Positions 19,270 through 28,006 of a DNA stretch of 64,000 bases are shown here, in pieces (the first letter of the stretch is position 1; every line of letters starts with the position of its first letter). This stretch comes from CAVPTL01 sp963794415 (GTDB lineage: Bacteria; Actinomycetota; Thermoleophilia; Gaiellales; JAICJC01), in NCBI GenBank assembly GCA_963794415.1, contig CAWCDI010000001.1:1426001-1490000 (forward strand), written 5' to 3'. The notes beneath the pieces were generated by a model, which was not told the DNA's origin, ran no database searches, and was given only the letters and a program-made list of their open reading frames with translations. The position numbers and the translations under genes were made by a program.

Positions 19270-20281
19270 GCGCGACCGGCGAGATCGTGCCGGACGTGTT
19301 CGCGACCCAGACGTAGCCGCCGCCGAGCACCACGGCCGAGGTCTGATCGCGCAGCGGCGCGACCCGTGTGAGGCTCCCCTGGCCGGTGTCGCCGTGCAGG
19401 AGCTCGCGCGGTGCGGCGACCCACACGCCGGCGTCTCCCCCGGCGATCGCGAGGATGCCCGTCTGCGGCCCGGGGATCGCTCCGCGAAGCGCCCCGGTGG
19501 AGCCGTCGAGCGCCACCAGCGTGCGGCCGAAGGCCGTCCAGAGCGACCGCTGCGTCCCGACCACCGGCGTCTCGACCTGCGGCACGCGCGTGAACACGGT
19601 GTGCGCTGTGAGCTCCCGGCCGGCGGGATCGATGCGCGCGAGGCCCCCTGCGAGATCGATGCGCGCAAGGCCGCCGTGCGGGCCGTCCACCGCCGCCCAC
19701 ATGTGCCGCGGCGTCCCGAGGAGCGAGTCGTAGCGGACGTCGGCCGGATGGCTCCCGACGACGCTGACCTGCACCGGCGAGAGCCGCTCGCCGAACCCGT
19801 CGGGCGAGAACTGCCAGAGCGCCGGGCCGCCGTTGGGGACGCTCACCCAGACCCGCTTCCGCCACACCGCGACCGCGCCGGCAAAGCCGTTGAGGATGAC
19901 GGCGGAGGAGACGATCCGAAGGCTCGTCGGGTCGATCTGCGTCAGCGTGCCCTGGGCGGCGCACCGGCCGCTGGTCACCCACACCGAGCCGATCCCCACC
20001 GCGATCTGGCTGTTGCCGCAGAGCGAGGGGATGATCGCGGTGCGGGTGACGCGCAGGGTCACCGGATCCACCCGGTCGATCCGCTGTCCCGTCACAGCCC
20101 ACACGGCGCCACTCCCCCACGCGAGCGCGGTTGCGGTGCCGTCGAGGCGCACGACCCGGTGCAGGGCGGCCGCCGCCGGCGCCGGCGGATCGGAACCTGC
20201 GCCGAGCAACGTCAGAAGCGCGGCGGCAAACACCGCGGCGCCGATCGCGAGCGACACCACCGAACTGCGATTGCGGCGCAT
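19256..20281 (-). CDS. Exported beta-propeller protein (YncE/PQQ-like repeats)
   Basis: 341 residues with an N-terminal membrane anchor or signal (VVSLAIGAAVFAAALLTLLGAG). It is followed by repeated strands of the form G.GSVWVTSG..., VAVWRKRVWVSVPNG, RSLWTAFGRTLVALDGSTG and GGGYVWVANTSGTI, typical of YncE/virginiamycin-B-lyase-like seven-bladed propellers. About residues 213-231 contain a near-perfect tandem duplication, GLARIDLAG then GLARIDPAG, encoded by an equally clear DNA repeat near 19,630-19,680. Role probably in binding or scaffolding outside the membrane; no catalytic residues can be named. Convergent with the ferritin-like gene. Confidence 0.65.
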   Translation of the reverse strand: MRRNRSSVVSLAIGAAVFAAALLTLLGAGSDPPAPAAAALHRVVRLDGTATALAWGSGAVWAVTGQRIDRVDPVTLRVTRTAIIPSLCGNSQIAVGIGSVWVTSGRCAAQGTLTQIDPTSLRIVSSAVILNGFAGAVAVWRKRVWVSVPNGGPALWQFSPDGFGERLSPVQVSVVGSHPADVRYDSLLGTPRHMWAAVDGPHGGLARIDLAGGLARIDPAGRELTAHTVFTRVPQVETPVVGTQRSLWTAFGRTLVALDGSTGALRGAIPGPQTGILAIAGGDAGVWVAAPRELLHGDTGQGSLTRVAPLRDQTSAVVLGGGYVWVANTSGTISPVALTPR

Positions 20282-20357
20282 CTTCAGCCTCTCGGTCGGG
20301 GGCGCTGGGCCGGGGCGACCTCGCGGTCACCCCGACCATAGCGCGAACCGCGCCGGA

Positions 20358-20768
20358 TCAGGCGACCGCCGGCGCCACCTGTGATGTGCAGTACGAACAG
20401 CGCCGCGCAGCCGACGGGATCGGGCTGAGGCACTCGGGGCACTCGCGCATCGCAGGCTCCTCGGCCGGCTTCGCCGAGCGCGCGGTGATGGCGTTCATCG
20501 GCTTCACGACGAAGAAGAAGATCGCCGCAGCCACCGACAGGAACGCGATGAGGGCGTTCAGGAAGTCACCGTAGCGAAACACGCTGCCGTTGATGGTGAA
20601 CGTCAGCGCGCCGAAGTCGGGCTTGCCGAAGATCGCCGCCACGATGGGCGTGATCAGGTCGGCGACGAACGCCGTCACCAGCAGGCCGAACGCCGTGCCC
20701 ACGACGATCGCAACGGCCAGGTCGATCAGGTTTCCGCGAAAAATGAACTGCCGGAATTCGCGCAGCAT
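20358..20768 (-). CDS. mscL: Large-conductance mechanosensitive channel with zinc-ribbon tail
   Basis: Opens under membrane tension to release solutes during osmotic downshock. The 136 residues begin with the MscL N-terminus (EFRQFIFRGNLIDLAVAIVVG), have TM1 at about 15-45, a periplasmic loop with FTINGSVFRYGDFLNALI and TM2 at about 70-90. The usual cytoplasmic helix bundle is replaced or followed by a C-terminal zinc-ribbon-like tail with cysteines 110, 113, 124 and 127 (CPEC, CSYC). GGAGGTGG precedes the ATG by six bases. Monocistronic as far as visible. Confidence 0.92.
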   Translation of the reverse strand: MLREFRQFIFRGNLIDLAVAIVVGTAFGLLVTAFVADLITPIVAAIFGKPDFGALTFTINGSVFRYGDFLNALIAFLSVAAAIFFFVVKPMNAITARSAKPAEEPAMRECPECLSPIPSAARRCSYCTSQVAPAVA

Positions 20769-20815
20769 CGAACACCACCTCCTTGGTCAGCCCCCGTACC
20801 CGACCGGCGACTCTA

Positions 20816-21157
20816 CTAAACCTTTTTGATGCCGTGCACCGGCCGCCCGAGAGCACGCCACTGGAAGAGCGTGATCGTCGGCCGGGAGTCGTCGTAGCGC
20901 ACGATCTTCGGGTTCCGCCCGACCTGCGAGGCGCGCGCGGCGTGGTCGATCAGGTCGTCGCGGTCGGGCGCCACCACCACGTGATGGCAGGCCGTGATGT
21001 AGTCCTCGGCGACGCCGCAGGTGGGACACGGCCACGGATCGGTGCGGATGGCATACCAATCGCCGTCACCGAGGTCGCCGTCCTCGCGGCCGGCGAGCTC
21101 GTCCTCGAGCTCGTCGATCTCATAGATCGCGGGTGCTTGCGGGATGTGCTCATACAC
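20816..21157 (-). CDS. Hypothetical protein with CxxC motif
   Basis: A 113-residue soluble protein that I do not recognise. The N-terminus is acidic (EIDELEDELAGREDGDLGDGD), followed by a CPTCG motif near residue 44 and ACHHVVVAPDRDDLIDHAARASQ, which could bind one zinc. The C-terminal third is basic. The start is GTG at 21155-21157. It lies 18 bases downstream of the argS stop on the same strand and may be cotranscribed with it. Codon use looks like the neighbours. Confidence 0.6.
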   Translation of the reverse strand: MYEHIPQAPAIYEIDELEDELAGREDGDLGDGDWYAIRTDPWPCPTCGVAEDYITACHHVVVAPDRDDLIDHAARASQVGRNPKIVRYDDSRPTITLFQWRALGRPVHGIKKV

Positions 21158-21175
21158 GCCAGCGTAGCAAGCCGG

Positions 21176-22774
21176 CTACATCGAGTCCGGCGCAGCGACG
21201 CCGATCAGATCGAGCGACGTCGCGATCACCTGCGCGGTCGCGGCGCACAGCGCGAGCCGGCTGCGCTCGAGCGCAGGCTCGGCGCCAAGCACGCGGCACT
21301 GCTTGTAGAACTGGTGGTAGTTCTTGGCGGTGTCCTGGGCGTAGCCCGCGATGCGGTGCGGGCCGCGGCGCTCGGCGGCCTCGGCCACCAGGTCGGGGAA
21401 CGCCTGCGAGCGCCTTGACCAGCTCGGCCTCGGCCGGCTCGGGCTCCCAGGACGGGTCGGGCACGGCGCCGAGCGCGGCGTCGCCGGCGTTCCGCAGGAT
21501 CGCGGCGATGCGCGCGTGCGCGTACTGGCAGTAGTAGACCGGGTTCTCGGAGCTCTGCTGGGCCCAGAGCTCGGGGTCGAGCTCGATCACCTGGTCGTGC
21601 GAGCGCTGCACCAGCGCGAACCGCACCGCGTCGACGCCGAGCACGTCGAGCAGCTCGTCCAGCATCAGCACCGAGCCGCGCGCGCTTGGACACCTTCACG
21701 AGCTCGCCGTCCTCGCTGATCTTCACGAACTGGTAGATCTGGATGTCGATGCGGTCGGGGTCGTAGCCCAGCGCCTGGGCGGCCGCCTTGAGCCGGCCGA
21801 TGTACCCGTGGTGGTCGGCGCCCAGCACGTAGACGGCGACGTCGAAGCCGCGCTCGAGCTTGTTCACGATGTAGGCGACGTCGCCGGCGATGTAGTCGGG
21901 TTGCCGTCGCGAGCGCACCAGCACGCGGTCGCGGTCGTCGCCGAACTCGGTCGAGCGCAGCCACAGCGCGCCCTCGTGCTGGTAGGTGTGGCCGCCCTCC
22001 TCCAGCCTGGCGATGCCGCATCGACCGAGCCGTCCTCGTAGAGCGAGCGCTCGAGAAACCACGAGTCGAAGGTGGCCCGGAACGCGCTCGAGCGTGGTCT
22101 TGATCTCGTCGATCATGACCTCCACCCCGCGCGCCCGCCACTCGTCGGCCGGCGCGTCCGGGTCGAGCCCGAGCCGGTCGGCGATCTCCTCCACGTACTC
22201 GCCCTGGTAGCCGTCCTCGGGCGGCTCCTCGCCGCGGGCGCGGGCCCGCAGCGACGCGCCGAAGAGATCCATCTGGCGGCCGGCATCGTTGAAGTAGTAC
22301 TCGCGCTCGACCGTGTGGCCCGCGAAGGCGAAGAGCCGCGCGAGCGAGTCGCCGTAGGCGGCGTTGCGGCCGGTCGCCGCGGTCACGGGGCCGGTGGGGT
22401 TGCCGCTGACGTACTCGACCTGGATCGCGCTTCGGCTCGGGCGTTGCCCCGGCGCCGAAGCGCGCCCCTGCGTCGAGCACCGTGCTCACGACGCGGCGGT
22501 ACCACTCGGGCGAGACGCGCAGGTTGATGAACCCGGGCCGGCCACCTCGACCGACTAGATCAGCGGCGAGTCGAGCTGCTCGGCGATCCGCGTGGCGATG
22601 TCGCGCGGCGACGCTCGCAGCGTGCGCGCAAGGCCCATCGCCACCGCCGTGGCGTAGTCGCCGTGCGCCGGCGTCGGCGGGCCGCTCGAGCAGTGACTCG
22701 GCGCGCGTCGCCGCCGACGGCCGCGACGGCCTCGGAGACTGCGTCGGCGAGGTCGGTCAGCGGCGTTGCGGCAT
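21176..22774 (-). CDS. argS: Arginyl-tRNA synthetase, frameshifted and without canonical HIGH
   Basis: Charges tRNA-Arg. Joining the frames gives about 530 residues: an ArgRS N-domain (FINLRVSPEWYRRVV), the core YVSGNPTGP followed by TAATGRNAAYGDSLARLF, then EYYFNDAGRQMDLFG, LGADHHGYIGRLKAAAQALGYD, VKISEDGELVKVSKRA (KMSK equivalent) and the anticodon-binding C-terminus SSENPVYYCQYAHARI. The stretch where other ArgRS have H-x-G-H reads T-A-A-T in a locally intact frame. Frame changes lie near 21,410, 21,685, 22,020, 22,075, 22,433 and 22,680-22,760. The ATG at 22774 is ten bases after a TAGCAT box. An essential gene, so these indels are very probably sequence errors. Confidence 0.85.
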
Positions 22775-22817
22775 GCGCCGGAGCATGCTACCGGCATCCA
22801 CCATGTAGGGTGCACAG

Positions 22818-23147
22818 ATGCCCGACGATCAAAGCGAACGCCACCTCAATATCCACTTCCCGCCCGAGATGATGGCGGGTGTCTACTCCAACTTCGCGAA
22901 CATCAGCCACTCCGATTACGAGTTCACGCTCACCTTCGCGCGCGTCGACCACGAGGTCGAGGACGACGAGGTGCCGGGAGTGGTCGTCTCGCGCGTCAAC
23001 ATCTCGCCGCAGTTCATGGCAGAGCTGATCGACGCGATGACCGACAACTACTCCAAGTGGCGCACGCGCGAGGGCATCAAGAGCCTGCCCGAGTTCGACC
23101 GCGGCGACGATGTCGACGACGCGTTCGGCCCGTCATCGACTGAATAA
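22818..23147 (+). CDS. DUF3467 family protein
   Basis: A 109-residue soluble protein whose centre (PPEMMAGVYSNFANISHSDYEFTLTF) is the DUF3467 hallmark, followed by SRVNISPQFMAELIDAM and a trailing NYSKW. The family is widespread in bacteria and of unknown function. A TAGGGT box ends six bases before the ATG, so the transcript is probably leaderless. It is divergent from argS with a 43-base gap and convergent with the M48 protease gene. Confidence 0.85.
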   Translation: MPDDQSERHLNIHFPPEMMAGVYSNFANISHSDYEFTLTFARVDHEVEDDEVPGVVVSRVNISPQFMAELIDAMTDNYSKWRTREGIKSLPEFDRGDDVDDAFGPSSTE

Positions 23148-23152
23148 CGGTG

Positions 23153-24350
23153 TCACTCGTGCGCCCGGCCCACCGCGATCCGCTCCATCGTCGGCGGGTG
23201 GTCGAACTCGAGCCACACCGCCCACTTCGGCGGCACCGGGTTGGCCAGGTTCGTCAGCGCCAGGTGGCGCTGGAGCGATGCCATCGCGGCCCCGTCGCCC
23301 GTCGCCCTGAGCCCCGCCCAGTCGGCCTCCGCCTCGATCGCGCCGTGAGATCAGGTTCTCGACCGGGGTGAGCAGCGCCACCGCGCTCAGCACCCCCGCC
23401 AGCACCAGCACCGTCGCGCGGGGATCCAGCAGCCCGTCGGCGTAGCGGCGCCGGGCGTAGGGATCAAGCACGCGCCAGATGATCCAGAGCGACGGCAGCG
23501 CGAGCACCCCGAACCACAGCACGCCCTTCAGCGTGTGCTCGCGCTTGATGTGCCCCAGCTCGTGGGCGATCAGCGCCCGCAGCTCGGGCGTGGACATGTG
23601 CGCGAGCGACGTGTCGTAGATGACCACCCGCTGGGTTGGCCCCACGCCGTCCACGAAGGCGTTCTCCTCGGTTGTCCGCGATCCCGCATCGGCCACGGTG
23701 ACCGACCGCGGGTGCACATCCATCGCTCCCTCCAGCTGCTTCACGATCGCCGCCGCGCTCCCGCCGGCCGGCAGGGGGCTCGTCGAGAGCTGCACGGGAT
23801 CCCACACCAGCGGCTGTAGCGTCGCCGCCACGATCACGGCCGCCCAGGCGGCAAGCCCCACCGCGAACCACGGCACCGGCGCGCGCCGCGCGATGAGCCA
23901 GGCGATCACGTAGACCACGGCCACCAGCAGCGCCGTTCCCAGGAGCGTGACCAGCGCCGTGCCGAGCCAGCCGCCGGACGACTGCAGGTCGAGGCCGCGG
24001 TTGTGCGCGCGCACGTGGTCGATGTAGCCGATGGGAAGCACCGCCGCCGAGGTGATCACCGCCGTCAGGAACGCGGCCGAACCGGCCTGCATCCACGCCC
24101 GCCGCCCCAGCGCCAGCCGCTCGGAGCCGTTCCACACCAGGAGCCATGCCACCACCGGCGGGACGAGGAGCGCCACCAGGGCGAGCAGATACTGCGGATC
24201 GCGGTAGGAGCGTGCGCGCTCGATCTGGGCCGCGGTGAACACCTGCGCGGCTGCGACGTGCGGCACGGGGCCCGGCAGCTGCGCCTGCCAGAGCCACACG
24301 GCGAGCCCGGCGAGCCCCACCGCGATCACCGGTATGGCGGCTCGGCGCAT
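23153..24350 (-). CDS. M48-family membrane zinc metalloprotease, one frameshift
   Basis: A CAAX-protease/HtpX-like integral membrane peptidase of about 398 residues. Five hydrophobic segments are visible (about residues 5-22, 55-73, 88-110, 130-153 and 163-180), then the zinc motif HELGH (263-267) in LIAHELGHIKREH, another membrane pair, and the third ligand in EAEADWAGLRATGD. One extra G near 23,343 breaks the frame between LISR and AIEAEAD; the correct frame ends in the TGA at 23153-23155 after PPTMERIAVGRAHE. Likely membrane protein quality control. Lies back to back with the metallophosphoesterase gene, 22 bases apart. Confidence 0.82.
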
Positions 24351-24372
24351 CCAGGCGTTATAGCGTTAGGGG

Positions 24373-25101
24373 ATGCGCATTGCCGTCGTTTCGGACGTTC
24401 ACTCGAACCTGGCCGCCCTGACGGCGGTGCTCAACCAGCTCGACGCCCAGAGCGTGGACGAGCTCTGGTGCCTCGGCGATCTCGTGGGCTACGGCCCCGA
24501 GCCCGACGCTTGCGTTGACCTGCTGCACGAGCGGACCGCCGTGTGCCTTGCGGGCAACCACGACATGGTCGTCTCGGGCGCGATCGGCATCGACGTGTTC
24601 GCCTCCGACGCGGGCACCGCGGCCCGCTGGACGGCCGCGTCGATCTCGGCCCGCACGCTCGGAGTGCTCACCGGCCTCCAGCCGAGCGGGGCGCGCAGCG
24701 GCATCGAGCTCTACCACGCCAGCATCCGCGACCCCGTCTGGGAGTACGTGATCGACAACCACACGGCCTCGGTGTGCCTCGAGCTGCAGAGCTCGAAGCT
24801 GTCGCTGGTCGGCCACAGCCACGTCCCGCTGGTGTACGGCTACGCCGGCGGTGAGTTCGTGGCCGGCCTCGCGCCGGCCGACAGCGAGGTGAGCTTCGCC
24901 GAGGGGCCGTTCCTGTTCAACCCCGGGTCGGTCGGCCAGCCGCGTGACGGCGACCCGCGCGCGGCGTATCTGATCCTCGACATGGAGCAGCAGCTGGCGA
25001 CGTGGAAGCGGGTGCCCTACGACATCGAGGCCACGCAGAAGGCCATCAACGAGGCGGGCCTGCCCAGGCGGCTGGGGATGCGCCTCTCCGACGGGCGCTA
25101 G
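24373..25101 (+). CDS. Calcineurin-like metallophosphoesterase (YfcE/DR1281-like)
   Basis: A 242-residue cytoplasmic phosphodiesterase or phosphatase with two metals. All motifs are visible in order: DVHSN (8-12), GDLVGYGPEPD (about 36-46), GNHD (about 61-64), GHSHVP (about 148-153) and the C-terminal NPGSVGQPRDGDPRAAY typical of this subfamily. TAGCGT ends six bases before the ATG, fitting a leaderless start. It overlaps the convergent sigma-factor gene by four bases. Physiological substrate unknown. Confidence 0.88.
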   Translation: MRIAVVSDVHSNLAALTAVLNQLDAQSVDELWCLGDLVGYGPEPDACVDLLHERTAVCLAGNHDMVVSGAIGIDVFASDAGTAARWTAASISARTLGVLTGLQPSGARSGIELYHASIRDPVWEYVIDNHTASVCLELQSSKLSLVGHSHVPLVYGYAGGEFVAGLAPADSEVSFAEGPFLFNPGSVGQPRDGDPRAAYLILDMEQQLATWKRVPYDIEATQKAINEAGLPRRLGMRLSDGR

Positions 25102-25697
25102 CCGTCGGCGAGCACGATGCGCTTCGGCGCGCGCGTGCTGAGGCCGAGCTGGACGCCGCCCTGCTCGAGCTCGGCGATCACGCCCTCGCGGGCCTTGAAG
25201 ATGCGCCACTTGACCGTGGCAAGGGTGGTCTCGAGCGTGTCGGAGATCTCCGAGTAGGAGAGCCCCACGACGTCGCGCAGCACCAGCGCCATGCGCAGGT
25301 CGAGCGGGAGGGCGCCGATGGCCCGCCAGAGCGCGTCCATCTCCTCGACCGACTCATCCGGCTGCACCGCGAGCCGCAGCTGCGGCACCGAATCGAGCTG
25401 CATGGAGGCGCGCGGCCGGCGCTCTCGAGCGCGGAGCTCATCCACAACGCGATGCTTCGCAATCTGGAACATCCAGGTGGTGAACTGGCTGCGATCGTCG
25501 AAGCGCGGCAGCGCCTGGAAGACGCGCATGAACACCTCCTGGCACATGTCCTCGGCCAGCGCCCGGTCTCCTGACAAAACGCGCAGGACATAGTTGAAGA
25601 GCGGTGTTTGGTACTGACGGACTATCAGCGCAAACGCGTCTTCGTCACCTCGCCGGGCACGGCGAAGCACGTCGGTATCAGGTTGTGGGAGACCCAA
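25098..25697 (-). CDS. ECF-type RNA polymerase sigma factor
   Basis: A 199-residue alternative sigma factor. Region 2 shows YVLRVLSGDRALAEDMCQEVFMRVFQALPRF with the -10-reading FTTWMFQIAKHRVVDELR. A linker is followed by region 4 with the helix-turn-helix GLSYSEISDTLETTLATVKWRIFKARE. The start is TTG at 25695-25697. No anti-sigma factor gene adjoins it: gpmI lies upstream and a phosphoesterase is convergent downstream, so control may be transcriptional. A TATACT box and two palindromes lie just upstream. Confidence 0.88.
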   Translation of the reverse strand: MGLPQPDTDVLRRARRGDEDAFALIVRQYQTPLFNYVLRVLSGDRALAEDMCQEVFMRVFQALPRFDDRSQFTTWMFQIAKHRVVDELRARERRPRASMQLDSVPQLRLAVQPDESVEEMDALWRAIGALPLDLRMALVLRDVVGLSYSEISDTLETTLATVKWRIFKAREGVIAELEQGGVQLGLSTRAPKRIVLADG

Positions 25698-25708
25698 AAT
25701 GTGTCGGT

Positions 25709-25749
25709 GTGGTTACGGGAACCACGCTCAGTATAGACCCCATTTGGGG
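25709..25749 (-). promoter_or_regulatory. Promoter region of the sigma-factor gene with two palindromes
   Basis: On the minus strand TATACT (25735-25730) is a consensus-like -10 box. Around the predicted start, plus-strand GTGGTT-ACGGG-AACCAC (25709-25725) is a perfect six-base inverted repeat. CCCCA-TT-TGGGG (25738-25749) overlaps the spacer just upstream of the -10. Two separate operators are suggested, one either side of the -10. The leader would be about 25 bases. Confidence 0.5.
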
Positions 25750-25787
25750 CACACATTTCGAGGAAGTTAATGGGCGAAGAGCGTTTC

Positions 25788-27275
25788 TTACATCAACGTA
25801 CGGCCGGTCATCGCGTCCGGCACGCCGATCCCCAGCAGCCCGAGCACCGTCGGGGCGATGTCGGCCAGCCGGCCGCCCTCACGCAGGGTGACCCCGGCCT
25901 TCGTCACCACGAGTGGCACCGGATTGGTGGTGTGCGCCGTCTGCGGCGTCCCGTCGGGCAGGAGCATCTGCTCGGCGTTGCCGTGATCGGCAGTGACGAG
26001 CGCAACGCCCCCGGCCGCCTCCACTGCCGCGAGCACCCGGCCGAGGCACCGGTCGGCGGTCTCGACGGCCGTGATGACCGCCGGGATCACGCCGGTGTGG
26101 CCCACCATGTCGGGGTTGGCGAAGTTGATCAGCACGAAGGCCAGGCCGCCCGCCGCCATGCGGTCCACGAGCACGTCGGTGATGCCCTCGGCGCTCATCT
26201 CGGGCTCGAGGTCGTAGGTCGCGACGTCGCGCGGGGAGCTCACGAGGCTCCACTCCTCGCCGGCGCGGCGATGCTCGCTGCCGCCGTCGAAGAAGTACGT
26301 GACGTGCGGGTACTTCTCGGTCTCGGCAACGTGCAGCTGCCCCAGCCCGGCCTCAGCCAGCACGTCGGCGAGCACCTCGCTCAGCTGCTCGGGCGGGTAG
26401 GCCACGGGCGCGTCGAAGTCCTCGGAGTACTCGGTCATCTGCACGAACCACGGCAGCGGCGGGTGCTCGCCGCGGTCGAAGCCGTCGAATCCGGGCTGGA
26501 TCAGCGCCCGGGTGAGCTGACGGGTGCGGTCGGGGCGGAAGTTGAAGTAGATGACCGAGTCGCCCGCCCGGATGCGCCCGTGCGCCGGATCGCCGATGAT
26601 GGTCGGCTCGACGAACTCGTCGGTGACGCCCGCATGGTACGAGCGCTCGATCGCGTCGAACGCGTTCTCGGACTGCGCGCCGATCCCGTGCACCATCGCG
26701 TCGTAGGCGCGCTTCGTGCGATCCCACCGCTGGTCGCGATCCATCGCCCAGTACCGGCCGCTGACGGTGACCACGCCGGGCACCTGCGCCACGAAGTCGG
26801 CGCCGCTGGTGGGCGAGACGTCGCGGCCGTCCGTGAAGGCGTGCACGTGGACGTGCTCCACCCCGCTCTCACGCGCGGCCGCGATGAGCGCCTGCAGATG
26901 GGTGATGTGGCTGTGCACGCCGCCGTCTGAGACCAGCCCGATGAGGTGGAGCGCCCCGCCGCGCGCGTGACCGAAGGCGGTCTGGAACACGGGGTTTCGG
27001 CCGAATGCGCCGGACTCGACGTCGTCGTCGATGCGCACCAGATCCTGCCGCACGACTCGTCCCGCGCCCAGGTTGGTGTGGCCCACCTCGGAGTTTCCCA
27101 TCTGCCCGTCGGGCAGGCCGACCGCCCTACCGGAGGCGCCCAGCGTGGTGTGCGGCCAGGTGGCCCAGAGCGCGTCGAACACCGGCGTCTCTGCCAGATC
27201 CACGGCGTTTCCCGGCCCGGGCTCGGCGAGCCCCCAGCCGTCGAGCACCACCAGGCACACCGGCCCGGTGCTCAT
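25788..27275 (-). CDS. gpmI: 2,3-bisphosphoglycerate-independent phosphoglycerate mutase
   Basis: Interconverts 3- and 2-phosphoglycerate in lower glycolysis with two Mn ions and a phosphoserine intermediate. 495 residues, typical for iPGM. The N-terminus VVLDGWGL binds metal; the nucleophile is Ser62 in DGQMGNSEVGH; LVSDGGVHSH and HAFTDGRDVSP follow, and late ALVTADHGNAEQM gives more metal ligands. The ATG overlaps the tpiA stop (ATGA). Last gene of the gapA-pgk-tpiA-gpmI run; many actinobacteria have secG at this place instead. Confidence 0.95.
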   Translation of the reverse strand: MSTGPVCLVVLDGWGLAEPGPGNAVDLAETPVFDALWATWPHTTLGASGRAVGLPDGQMGNSEVGHTNLGAGRVVRQDLVRIDDDVESGAFGRNPVFQTAFGHARGGALHLIGLVSDGGVHSHITHLQALIAAARESGVEHVHVHAFTDGRDVSPTSGADFVAQVPGVVTVSGRYWAMDRDQRWDRTKRAYDAMVHGIGAQSENAFDAIERSYHAGVTDEFVEPTIIGDPAHGRIRAGDSVIYFNFRPDRTRQLTRALIQPGFDGFDRGEHPPLPWFVQMTEYSEDFDAPVAYPPEQLSEVLADVLAEAGLGQLHVAETEKYPHVTYFFDGGSEHRRAGEEWSLVSSPRDVATYDLEPEMSAEGITDVLVDRMAAGGLAFVLINFANPDMVGHTGVIPAVITAVETADRCLGRVLAAVEAAGGVALVTADHGNAEQMLLPDGTPQTAHTTNPVPLVVTKAGVTLREGGRLADIAPTVLGLLGIGVPDAMTGRTLM

Positions 27276-28006
27276 GCGGCGGCGTCGATGATCGCGAGCA
27301 GGCTCTCGACATCGAGGGCGGCGCCCCCGATGAGCCCGCCGTCGATATCGGGCTGGGCGAGCAGGCCGGCGGCGTTGTCGGGCTTCATGCTGCCGCCGTA
27401 CTGGATCCGCACCGCGGCGCCGGCGTCGCCCAGCACCGAGCGGATGTGAGCGTGCGCGGCCTGGGCCATCTCGGGCGTGGCCGTGAGCCCCGTGCCGATG
27501 GCCCACACGGGCTCGTAGGCGATGGTGGTGGCCGCGACCTGCTCGGGCGTCAGCACCTGGAGCACTGCGAGCTGGCGGTCGAGCACCTGCTCGGTGGTGC
27601 CGTCGCGCCGCTCTGCCTCGAGCTCGCCCACCGCGAGGATCACGTCGAGCCGGGCCTCGTGGGCTGCCACCAGCTTCTCGGCCAGCGCAGCGTCGGTCTC
27701 GTTGAAGTACTGGCGCCGCTCGGAGTGCCCGAGGAGCACGCCGTTCACGCCCAGATCGACGAGCATCGCGGCCGAGATCTCGCCCGTGAAGGCGCCCTGC
27801 GGGGCCTGATGCATGTTCTGGGCGTACACGGCCAGCCGGGAGCGGTCAGCGGCGGACACCGCCGCCGCCAGATCGGTGTAGGGCACGCAGAGGCCCGCAT
27901 CGACGCCGTCGGGAAGCTGCGCGGCGAGCGCCGCGATGAACGGCCCGGTCTCGGTTGCCGTCTTGTGCATCTTCCAGTTGCCTGCCACGAACGGTGTGCG
28001 GCTCAT
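27272..28006 (-). CDS. tpiA: Triosephosphate isomerase
   Basis: Interconverts dihydroxyacetone phosphate and glyceraldehyde 3-phosphate. 244 residues with AGNWKMHK at the N-terminus (Lys12 region), the electrophile His94 in LLGHSERRQYF, the catalytic base Glu165 in AYEPVWAIGTG and the phosphate-binding end QYGGSMKPDNA and GLIGGAAL. It overlaps pgk at the start (ATGA) and gpmI at the stop. Standard member of the glycolytic operon. Confidence 0.96.
   Translation of the reverse strand: MSRTPFVAGNWKMHKTATETGPFIAALAAQLPDGVDAGLCVPYTDLAAAVSAADRSRLAVYAQNMHQAPQGAFTGEISAAMLVDLGVNGVLLGHSERRQYFNETDAALAEKLVAAHEARLDVILAVGELEAERRDGTTEQVLDRQLAVLQVLTPEQVAATTIAYEPVWAIGTGLTATPEMAQAAHAHIRSVLGDAGAAVRIQYGGSMKPDNAAGLLAQPDIDGGLIGGAALDVESLLAIIDAAA

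Noticed and set aside
25788..27500. N-terminal extension of gpmI into tpiA
   Set aside because: The conserved N-terminus VCLVVLDGWGL starts a few codons after the ATG at 27275, which overlaps the tpiA stop.
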